Assembly (NCBI GenBank): GCA_937927565.1
Contig: CALBDV010000352.1
Span: 1 to 5,130, forward strand
Source: an uncultured Holophagales bacterium
GTDB lineage: Bacteria; Acidobacteriota; Thermoanaerobaculia; UBA5066
Direction: 5' to 3'
Length of the DNA stretch: 5,130 bases
The notes beneath the pieces are model-generated. The model had not been told where the DNA came from. It worked only from the letters and a program-made list of their open reading frames with translations, and made no database searches. The position numbers and the translations under genes are program-made. The number at the start of each line of letters is the position of its first letter. Positions within the stretch are counted from its first letter, which is position 1. Positions 1-4,803 of the stretch are shown one piece after another.

Positions 1-587
1 AGGATCGGGACGGCCCGGCGCCCCAGGTCGCCGGAGAAGACGACGGTCTTCCAGTCGTCCTCCGGGTCGCGGTAGCGGATCTCGGCGAAGGAGGCCCCCA
101 GGATGTGCCCCGCCCGGTGGAGCTTGACCTTCAGCCCCTTGTGGAGCGGCGTCTCCTGGTCGAACTCCATGCGATGAAGGAGCCGGAGCGACCGGTTCGC
201 GTCGTCCTCGGTGTAGAGGGCCTTCGCCGGCTGGTGCCGGGAGAACCCCTTCTTGTTGGCGAAGCGGGCCTCCTCTTCCTGCAGGCCGCCGGAATCGGGG
301 AGGAGGACCCCGAGGAGGGCCTTCGTCGGAGGGGTTGCGAGGGCCCGCCCCGTGAAGCCGTCGGCGGCCAGGCGGGGGAAGTAGCCGGTGTGGTCGATGT
401 GCGCGTGGGTGAAGAGGACGTCGTCCACGGACGCGGGGCTGAAGGCGAGCGGTCTCCAGTTCCGCTGGTGCATCTCGAAGCCGCCCTGGAAGAGGCCGCA
501 GTCGACGAGGAGCCGGTAGTGGTCGAGGGTGAGGAGGTACTTCGAGCCGGTCACCGTCCGAGCCGCGCCATGAAAGCCGATCTTCAT
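1..587 (-). CDS. MBL-fold metallo-hydrolase, RNA-processing (beta-CASP-like) type, N-terminal part
   Basis: The protein reads leftwards from an ATG at 587 and runs off the left edge, leaving about 195 residues. It opens with a strand-loop pattern, FHGAARTVTGSKYLL, that is typical of the YSH1/CPSF-73-like branch of metallo-beta-lactamase proteins. The zinc-ligand motif HAHIDH is at residues 61-66, a further histidine lies in AGHILGA (H161), and a metal-bridging aspartate lies in FSGDLGR (D187), so the catalytic half is intact as far as it is visible. Family members are usually about 450-470 residues, with a beta-CASP cap and an RNA-specificity motif further on that would lie outside this window. 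The expected role is a zinc-dependent endo- or exonuclease acting on RNA in the cytoplasm; the substrate cannot be told. The start is supported by an AGGAGG Shine-Dalgarno sequence 6 nt upstream. Fold assignment is sure; RNA specificity is inferred from family resemblance. Confidence 0.92.
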   Translation of the reverse strand, partial: MKIGFHGAARTVTGSKYLLTLDHYRLLVDCGLFQGGFEMHQRNWRPLAFSPASVDDVLFTHAHIDHTGYFPRLAADGFTGRALATPPTKALLGVLLPDSGGLQEEEARFANKKGFSRHQPAKALYTEDDANRSLRLLHRMEFDQETPLHKGLKVKLHRAGHILGASFAEIRYRDPEDDWKTVVFSGDLGRRAVPI

Positions 588-593
588 CGGGGT

Positions 594-599
594 CCTCCT
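594..599 (-). promoter_or_regulatory. Shine-Dalgarno site of the MBL hydrolase gene
   Basis: On the minus strand this reads AGGAGG, a perfect anti-16S match, within a longer purine tract that extends to about position 604. It is separated by 6 nt from the ATG at 587 and fixes that start. Confidence 0.8.
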
Positions 600-681
600 C
601 CCTCCATCGTAGCCCCGGGGCGTCCGTTCGCGGTGGAAGGGGCCTGCCCGCCGTGCGAAGATCGAGGTCCGACTACGGTAA

Positions 682-687
682 GGGAGG
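682..687 (+). promoter_or_regulatory. Shine-Dalgarno site deciding the DUF883-like start
   Basis: GGGAGG lies 5 nt before the ATG at 693. The reading frame stays open upstream to position 105, so this site is the main reason for choosing 693: the upstream extension is antisense to the MBL gene and encodes nothing family-like. Confidence 0.75.
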
Positions 688-692
688 TCCAC

Positions 693-971
693 ATGGCCGA
701 GACGATCGACGCCGCGAAGATGGTCGACGAGAAGATCGACGCCGCCCGTGAAGGGTTCGGCGGGCGCGTCAAGGAGAAGATGGGCGAGGTCGCGGATGGA
801 GTGAAGAGCCGCGCGGGCGCACTCCGGGACAAGATCCGCAACACGGACTGGGACGAGGTCACCGACAAGGCGACCGACTACGTACGGCAGAACCCCGGCA
901 AGTCGCTCGCCATCGCGCTCGGCGTCGGCTTCGCGCTCGGGCTCCTGCTGCGCCGGCGGAGCGACGACTGA
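693..971 (+). CDS. DUF883/ElaB-YqjD-like membrane-anchored small protein
   Basis: This is a 92-residue protein. Residues 1-65 are charged and predicted helical, with an IDAA motif repeated 10 residues apart (residues 5-8 and 15-18), as in an amphipathic helix or coiled coil. A C-terminal tail follows: the VRQNPGKS motif (64-71), a short hydrophobic glycine-rich helix (about 71-86) and an RRR cap. That tail matches the layout of the ElaB/YqjD/YgaM (DUF883) family, whose E. coli members are inner-membrane proteins, some reported to bind ribosomes in stationary phase. The N-terminal helix should face the cytoplasm, with the tail in the inner membrane. A GGGAGG ribosome site 5 nt upstream sets the start. 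The stop codon overlaps the next gene's ATG by one base (TGATG), so the two are very likely co-translated. Whether it binds ribosomes here is not visible from sequence. Confidence 0.85.
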   Translation: MAETIDAAKMVDEKIDAAREGFGGRVKEKMGEVADGVKSRAGALRDKIRNTDWDEVTDKATDYVRQNPGKSLAIALGVGFALGLLLRRRSDD

Positions 972-1255
972 TGTCGGAACCGACGATCCGCCCGCCCGCC
1001 CCCCACGGGGCGTCGCCGGACGGCCCCGTCGGAGGGGCCGAGGCGCCTTTCGCGTTCGAGCAGGGGCTCGATCTGCAGAACGTCGCGCTCGACGTCGTCC
1101 GGAAGTACCCCGTCCCGTGCCTTCTCGGTGCCGCCGCCCTGGGTTTCTGGATCGGCCGGCACCGTGGAAAGGCGATCGCCGCCGCCGCCGCCGGGCTGGC
1201 GACGAACGCGGTCATGAGGCAGCTCTCCCGGGCGTTCGAGTCGACGGACTTCTGA
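971..1255 (+). CDS. Small membrane protein paired with the DUF883-like gene
   Basis: This 94-residue protein starts on the ATG sharing its A with the upstream stop codon (TGATG), a sign of translational coupling. I do not recognise a named family. Residues 1-28 are Pro/Gly/Ala-rich and probably disordered. Residues 43-65 hold VRKYP, a hydrophobic glycine-containing segment (about 46-62) and a basic end (RHRGK). A second small-residue stretch of mostly alanine (about 68-78) follows, then a short amphipathic end with MRQLSRAF. The VR-x-x-P plus hydrophobic plus basic layout resembles the tail of its neighbour, so it may be a divergent relative of the DUF883 anchor or a partner in the same membrane complex. 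It probably sits in the inner membrane through one helix or a helical hairpin. A very strong hairpin begins 6 nt after its stop, consistent with it being the last gene of the unit. Function is unknown. Confidence 0.75.
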   Translation: MSEPTIRPPAPHGASPDGPVGGAEAPFAFEQGLDLQNVALDVVRKYPVPCLLGAAALGFWIGRHRGKAIAAAAAGLATNAVMRQLSRAFESTDF

Positions 1256-1260
1256 CGAAC

Positions 1261-1309
1261 GGTGCGCCTGCGGCCCGAGCCCGGACAGGCCCGGGCCCGG
1301 GGGCGCACC
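1261..1309 (+). terminator. Strong GC-rich hairpin after the two-gene membrane unit (candidate terminator)
   Basis: The outer arms GGTGCGCC (1261-1268) and GGCGCACC (1302-1309) are perfectly complementary. Inside them, 1274-1284 pairs with 1291-1301 over 11 positions with a single A-C mismatch and a 6-nt loop (1285-1290). It starts 6 nt after the stop at 1255. There is no real T tract after it (only ACTTTCC), so it is either a weak intrinsic terminator or an RNA-stabilising 3' end structure. Confidence 0.5.
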
Positions 1310-1313
1310 GGAA

Positions 1314-1375
1314 CTTTCCGTTCGCACCCGCCCGGAAGGGGCGATACTGGAGCCGCGGCAACCGGACAGCTCCAG
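1314..1375. repeat. Two further inverted repeats in the gap before the DUF2007-like gene
   Basis: The first repeat pairs 1314-1320 (CTTTCCG) with 1333-1339 (CGGAAGG), 7 pairs including one G-T wobble, with a 12-nt loop. The second pairs CTGGAGC (1347-1353) with GCTCCAG (1369-1375), a perfect 7-bp stem whose 15-nt loop holds a small CGG/CCG stem. With the hairpin at 1261-1309 they tile most of the 159-nt gap. They could be leader RNA structure of the downstream gene or chance structure in GC-rich DNA. Confidence 0.35.
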
Positions 1376-1404
1376 GCACAGGGCGCGGGCCGGGTCCGCG
1401 GAAC

Positions 1405-1411
1405 GAGGTGA
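1405..1411 (+). promoter_or_regulatory. Shine-Dalgarno site of the DUF2007-like gene
   Basis: GAGGTGA matches seven of the eight bases complementary to the 16S tail (GGAGGTGA) and ends 3 nt before the ATG at 1415, supporting that start. Confidence 0.7.
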
Positions 1412-1414
1412 GCC

Positions 1415-1747
1415 ATGAGCGACGAGCAGAAGGAAACCACTGGGCAGGACTGGAGCGCGGTCGCGTCCGTCGGGACGGAGTCCGAGGCCAGCTTCATCGT
1501 CGGGTTCCTCGAGAGCCGCGGGATCCCCACCCGCATCATCGACAAGAGCTTCTCGCAGAACCCCGTCCCGGCCGACGAGGACCTCGCCGCCATCGAGGTC
1601 GCGGTTCCTTCGGATCGCTTCGAGGAGGCGTCCGCCAGCCTCGAGAAGCGCGACGACGACTTCGCCTCGGCCACCGAGGGCGAAGCGACGCTCATGACCG
1701 ACGAAGGCCCGGCCGAGATCGACCCGACCGAGAACGGGTCGAACTGA
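1415..1747 (+). CDS. DUF2007-like putative signal-transducing protein
   Basis: This 110-residue soluble protein has no signal peptide or membrane segment. Residues 16-45 fit a strand-helix-strand unit (AVASVGTESEASFIVGFLES, then RGIPTRIIDKS). After a short loop, a strand and helix follow (AIEVAVPSDRFEEASASLEK, about 59-78). This order, with a helix ending in L-x-x-x-GI and a later V-x-V-P-x-x-x-x-x-x-A segment, is the pattern of DUF2007-type small proteins, which are annotated only as putative signal transducers. Residues 79-110 form an acidic tail rich in D, E, T and S that is probably disordered. The gene is 19 nt upstream of the transmembrane kinase on the same strand and may share its transcript, so a role as substrate or adaptor is possible but purely contextual. 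The assignment rests on pattern recognition of a weakly conserved family. Confidence 0.75.
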   Translation: MSDEQKETTGQDWSAVASVGTESEASFIVGFLESRGIPTRIIDKSFSQNPVPADEDLAAIEVAVPSDRFEEASASLEKRDDDFASATEGEATLMTDEGPAEIDPTENGSN

Positions 1748-1748
1748 C

Positions 1749-1754
1749 TAGAAT
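1749..1754 (+). promoter_or_regulatory. Possible -10 element for the kinase gene (TAGAAT)
   Basis: TAGAAT matches 5 of 6 bases of the TATAAT consensus, stands out in this GC-rich DNA, and lies 12 nt before the GTG at 1767. No convincing -35 element is seen 16-18 nt upstream. If used, the message would begin about 6 nt before the start codon, which has no Shine-Dalgarno sequence. Confidence 0.35.
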
Positions 1755-1766
1755 TCCCGAATCGGC

Positions 1767-3773
1767 GTGAATCCCTCCCGGATCGGTCGTTACGAGATCC
1801 TGCGCCCCCTCGGGAAGGGGGCGATGGGTGTCGTCTACCTCGCGCGGGACCCGCAGATCGAACGGACCCTCGCGCTGAAGACCGTCCGGTTCGACGGGCC
1901 GTCGCAGAGCTTCAGCGTCTCCGAGGCCAAGGCCCGCTTCCTGAAGGAGGCAAAGATCTCGGGGCGGCTGCAGCACCCGAACATCGTCACGGTGTTCGAC
2001 GTCGGCGAGGACGAAGGGGTGCTCTACCTCGCGATGGAGTACATCTCGGGAGGGGCCCTCAACCAGCGCCTGACCGACGGCCTCGAGTTCCCGATTCCCG
2101 AGCGGATCCGGATCCTCTCCGAGGTGGCCGACGCGCTCGCACACGCCCACCAGCGCGGCGTCATCCACCGCGACGTGAAGCCGGCGAACATCCTCCTCAC
2201 CGAGGCCTCGGTCGCGAAGGTGACCGACTTCGGGATCGGGAAGCTCCTGACGGGAGACACCGACCTGACGTCGACCGGGCAGATGGTCGGCTCGCCGGCC
2301 TACATGTCTCCCGAGCAGATTCGGGGCGACAAGCTCGACGTGAGGAGCGACATCTTCTCGCTCGGTGTCGTCCTCTACCAGACGCTCACGCTGAAGAAGC
2401 CCTTCCCGGCCGACACGCTGACGACGCTCGTCTACCAGATTCTCCACAACGAGCCCGACGACCCGCTCGTGCACAACGGCGAGCTCCCTCCCGAGATCAC
2501 CGAGATCGTCGTGAAGTGCCTCGCCAAGGACCGCGAGCAGCGCTACGGCGACGCGATGGAGCTGGCGGACGACCTTCGCGCCATCATCGGGATCACCCCT
2601 CTCGCGTCGACCTCGGGACTCACCGAGAGCAAGGTCGGGCGAGCGCGAAAGCTGGCCGCGGCCGCCGCGTCGATCGCCACCCCGACCCTCCAGATGCCGG
2701 CGGGGACGGCCCCTCGGGGGCTCACCGGCACTCAGGTCGGGGCATCCGGCGGACCTCCGACCGACGTCTCCGGGTCGCGGCGAATGACGAGGACCGGCGG
2801 GAGGACCTCGACGACCTCTTCGCAGCACAGCCCGGCGGCGATGGCCGGCGCGGCCGCCGGAGGGCTCGTCCTTGCGGGAATCGTCGTGGGCGGCTTCTTC
2901 TTCCTCCGCTCACAGGGTCTCTTCGGGCGGGGCGGGCCCCCCCCGGCCGTCGCACCCGTTCCCACCGCCACCGCGACTCCCGAGGCCGGCGCAGGCGCCG
3001 TTCCGACAACCGGGGCTGCTCCCGTCACTCCCCCGATTGCGCCGGGAACGACCCCCGTCCCGGAGCCTGCGGCCACACCGGCAGTGACCGAAACGACTCC
3101 GCCCTCCAGGCGAACCCCCGTGCCGACCCGAACGCCCCGGCCGAAGCCGACGGAGACCGCGACTCCCCTTCCGACGACACCTCCCACGAAAACACCGACG
3201 CCCAAACCGGTCATCCCCGCGGACAAGACCTACATCACCCGCCGGTTCGTGAAGATGAACGTGTCGCCCTCCCAGGCCCGGGTCTTCCTCAACGGCCGCT
3301 ACATCGGGATTGCGGACGACTGGGATGACGGCGGAGGCGGATCCCTGCTGACCTTCGCGTCCGACGGGCGGTATCGGATCCGGCTGGCCTACCCCGAGCG
3401 CAGGGACCTGAACGTCGACGTCGTCGTCGCAGCGAACGTCGCGAAAGACCGCGTCGAGATCGAGGGCACGCTCGAGAAGGGGTCGCCCGACGGGCCCTCG
3501 GGTCCCGGCGGCAAGGTCTCGCGTCCCGACTACCAGACCACCGGCCTGGTCCGGCTCGAAGTGGAGCCGCCGTCCGCGACCGTGTTCGTGGACGGAAACG
3601 ACATGGGCCCGGTGTCGCGGTTCCAGGCGCAGGACATGCAAATCAGGGAGCAGGGGGTCTACGACGTCGTCCTGACGGCGCCCGGCTACCAACCCCGGAC
3701 GGTCCGCGTCCTCGTCTCTCCCTCTACGGGAAAGGAACGAGCCATCGTCCGGGAGAAGCTCCGGAAGCCCTGA
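1767..3773 (+). CDS. Transmembrane Ser/Thr protein kinase (PknB-type) with two C-terminal PEGA-like domains
   Basis: This 668-residue Hanks-type kinase has all key residues: glycine loop GKGAMG (16-21), catalytic Lys38 in ALK, Glu61 of helix C, HRDVKPAN (134-141) with Asp136, DFG (154-156), a Thr/Ser-rich activation loop (T165, T168, S169, T170) and SPAYMSPE ending at E183. The kinase domain spans about 8-275. A Ser/Thr-rich basic juxtamembrane stretch (about 280-355) precedes one membrane helix (about 359-380). Then comes a Pro/Thr-rich linker (391-485) and two PEGA-like units: about 493-570 (PSQARVFLNGRYIG) and about 594-668 (PPSATVFVDGNDMG). By topology the kinase is cytoplasmic and the PEGA part extracytoplasmic, so it probably senses an envelope or cell-wall ligand and phosphorylates cytoplasmic proteins, perhaps after autophosphorylation. 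The GTG start has no clear Shine-Dalgarno sequence, but the next Met lies inside the glycine loop, so 1767 is best. The substrate is unknown. Confidence 0.95.
   Translation: MNPSRIGRYEILRPLGKGAMGVVYLARDPQIERTLALKTVRFDGPSQSFSVSEAKARFLKEAKISGRLQHPNIVTVFDVGEDEGVLYLAMEYISGGALNQRLTDGLEFPIPERIRILSEVADALAHAHQRGVIHRDVKPANILLTEASVAKVTDFGIGKLLTGDTDLTSTGQMVGSPAYMSPEQIRGDKLDVRSDIFSLGVVLYQTLTLKKPFPADTLTTLVYQILHNEPDDPLVHNGELPPEITEIVVKCLAKDREQRYGDAMELADDLRAIIGITPLASTSGLTESKVGRARKLAAAAASIATPTLQMPAGTAPRGLTGTQVGASGGPPTDVSGSRRMTRTGGRTSTTSSQHSPAAMAGAAAGGLVLAGIVVGGFFFLRSQGLFGRGGPPPAVAPVPTATATPEAGAGAVPTTGAAPVTPPIAPGTTPVPEPAATPAVTETTPPSRRTPVPTRTPRPKPTETATPLPTTPPTKTPTPKPVIPADKTYITRRFVKMNVSPSQARVFLNGRYIGIADDWDDGGGGSLLTFASDGRYRIRLAYPERRDLNVDVVVAANVAKDRVEIEGTLEKGSPDGPSGPGGKVSRPDYQTTGLVRLEVEPPSATVFVDGNDMGPVSRFQAQDMQIREQGVYDVVLTAPGYQPRTVRVLVSPSTGKERAIVREKLRKP
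2915..2944 (+). other. G-quadruplex motif followed by a C8 homopolymer inside the kinase gene
   Basis: Four G runs (2915-2917, 2925-2927, 2929-2932, 2934-2936) with loops of 7, 1 and 1 nt meet the usual G3-N1-7 rule. They are followed directly by eight C (2937-2944), which encode the first prolines of the linker just after the membrane helix. Whether it folds in vivo is unknown. Confidence 0.45.
2937..3221 (+). repeat. Low-complexity Pro/Thr-rich linker coding segment
   Basis: This stretch encodes kinase residues 391-485, nearly all Pro, Thr, Ala, Val and Gly, with TP, TPxP and PxPT micro-repeats (for example TPTPKP). It has no hydrophobic core, so it should be an extended flexible spacer that lifts the PEGA domains away from the membrane. 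Such segments tend to vary in length between strains. Confidence 0.75.
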
Positions 3774-3774
3774 G

Positions 3775-3795
3775 TCCGGCCTAGAAGGGGCCGGA
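3775..3795. terminator. Hairpin between the convergent kinase and cNMP-binding genes (possible bidirectional terminator)
   Basis: TCCGGCC (3775-3781) pairs perfectly with GGCCGGA (3789-3795) around a 7-nt loop. It lies just after the kinase stop (3771-3773) and covers the stop codon of the opposing gene (3781-3783). An alternative arm, CTCCGG (3759-3764) with CCGGAG (3791-3796), also exists. There is no T tract on either strand, so termination is only a suggestion. Confidence 0.35.
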
Positions 3796-4710
3796 GAGGA
3801 CCCGGAACGTGGCCGCCTTGCGAACCGACTCCTCGAACCGGCGGACGAGGGCCACGACGATGCCGCCGAGGAGCGGCGCCCCTTCCGGCGTTCCCTCGGT
3901 CAGGAGCTTTCGGAACACGTCCCGCGGCAGGGCGAACACGGTGACCGGCCCGTCCTGGGCCACGACGTCGGCCGAGCGCGGGGCATCGTCCACCAGGGCC
4001 ATCTCGCCGACGACCTCGCCCGGGCCGAGGAAGGCGAGAGCCTCTTCGCCGACGCCGGGGATCCTCACGGAGATGCGCAACCGGCCTTCGGCGACGACGT
4101 AGGCCTCTTCTCCCGTCTCGCCCGCAGCCAGGAGACGGCTGCCCGCAGGGATCCGCCGCTCGGTCAGACCGAGGTCGGGAAGGGTCGTCGGGTCGAGGCC
4201 GGCGGCTTCGAAGAGATCCTGCACGCGCCGCGGATCGGCCGGGGAGCCCGCGGGCGCTTCGGCTGCCGGGGACGCGGGCCTCGGCTTCCAGCCCGGATCC
4301 GGCACGACGTCGTCGAAGAACCGGACGAGCGAGGAGTTCACCTCGCGCAGGGCCGTCGTCACGCTCGCCAGCGCGACCCGCCGGAACGCGGCCCCGAGGG
4401 GCGACGGGTCGAAGAGGTGCTGCCGGGCCTCGGTCCCCGAGTAAACGTACATGCCGGCCCCGGAGCGAGGGTCGTAGCGGCAGAGATCGTAGGCCCCCGT
4501 GAGGGCGCCGTGGAGCGAGAGGAACGACGGGGCCCGTGGTGTGCCGACCGGGTGAGGGCCGAAAGGGGTGAGGACGTTCGCGACGACCTCCCCCTCGGCG
4601 AGGAGGTAGACGTCGTCGGACCCGTCCGTCATCGGAGCGTCCTCGTCGAGCGGAATGAGGAGCCGCCCTTCCGAGAGGACGCAGACGTCGCGAGAGGAGG
4701 TGTCGGTCAT
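3781..4710 (-). CDS. Cyclic-nucleotide-binding domain protein without DNA-binding domain
   Basis: This 309-residue protein has a C-terminal cyclic-nucleotide-binding domain at about 180-300. It shows the RRIPAGSRLLAAGETGEEAY start, the AYVVAEGRLRI strands, and the phosphate-binding cassette GEMALVDDAPRSADVVA (235-251), including Glu236 and Arg245, which normally contact the nucleotide ribose and phosphate. Only a helix (about 280-300) follows it, so there is no Crp/Fnr helix-turn-helix. Residues about 10-130 look like a second, decayed domain of the same fold (VYLLAEGEVVA at 34-44) that lacks the P-R-S-A cassette. An Ala/Pro-rich hinge (about 139-160) separates the halves. It is predicted to be cytoplasmic and to bind cAMP, cGMP or another nucleotide, acting as a sensor or regulatory subunit. 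No Shine-Dalgarno sequence is seen before the ATG at 4710. It converges on the kinase gene with a 7-nt gap. The ligand and output are unknown. Confidence 0.88.
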   Translation of the reverse strand: MTDTSSRDVCVLSEGRLLIPLDEDAPMTDGSDDVYLLAEGEVVANVLTPFGPHPVGTPRAPSFLSLHGALTGAYDLCRYDPRSGAGMYVYSGTEARQHLFDPSPLGAAFRRVALASVTTALREVNSSLVRFFDDVVPDPGWKPRPASPAAEAPAGSPADPRRVQDLFEAAGLDPTTLPDLGLTERRIPAGSRLLAAGETGEEAYVVAEGRLRISVRIPGVGEEALAFLGPGEVVGEMALVDDAPRSADVVAQDGPVTVFALPRDVFRKLLTEGTPEGAPLLGGIVVALVRRFEESVRKAATFRVLSGPF

Positions 4711-4722
4711 TGGGCGGACGGT

Positions 4723-4728
4723 AGTCTA
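4723..4728 (-). promoter_or_regulatory. Possible -10 element for the cNMP-binding gene (TAGACT)
   Basis: On the minus strand this reads TAGACT, 4 of 6 matches to TATAAT, and ends 12 nt before the ATG at 4710. No -35 element is recognisable. It is proposed mainly because the same spacing recurs at other starts in the window. Confidence 0.25.
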
Positions 4729-4760
4729 TCGAGGTTTTGCCCTGCCGGCCCCTCCCGCGG

Positions 4761-4789
4761 TTGACGACCTCCCGCGGCAGCCGTATCGT
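4761..4789 (+). promoter_or_regulatory. Sigma70-type promoter of gcvT (TTGACG-17-TATCGT)
   Basis: The -35 hexamer TTGACG (4761-4766, 5 of 6 matches) is exactly 17 nt from the -10 hexamer TATCGT (4784-4789, 4 of 6 matches). Transcription would start near 4796, leaving only about 8 nt of leader before the gcvT ATG at 4804. Confidence 0.55.
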
Positions 4790-4803
4790 GCCCGGCCGGG
4801 CCT

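Noticed and set aside
105..692. In-frame upstream extension of the DUF883-like gene to 288 residues
   Set aside because: It is antisense to the clearly real MBL hydrolase, has no family-like content, and the ATG at 693 has a good ribosome site exactly where the DUF883-like homology starts.
859..1695. 278-residue minus-strand open frame across the small membrane genes and the DUF2007-like gene
   Set aside because: It is Ser/Arg/Ala-rich with no family pattern, and would override three genes that have ribosome sites and family-like features.
1692..2828. 378-residue open frame on the minus strand opposite the kinase
   Set aside because: It is Arg/Gly/Asp-rich, as expected for the complement of a GC-rich coding frame, with no recognisable domain, and lies wholly across the kinase domain and its neighbour.
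2910..3692. 260-residue open frame on the minus strand opposite the kinase linker and PEGA region
   Set aside because: It has a shadow composition and no motifs; the plus-strand kinase reading is complete and well supported.
3781..4710. Crp/Fnr-type transcription factor
   Set aside because: No helix-turn-helix follows the nucleotide-binding domain; the protein ends about 10 residues after the last helix of that domain.
4711..4803. Glycine riboswitch upstream of gcvT
   Set aside because: The gap to the divergent gene is only 93 nt, the likely promoter sits at 4761-4789, and about 8 nt of leader remain, which is far too short for a riboswitch.
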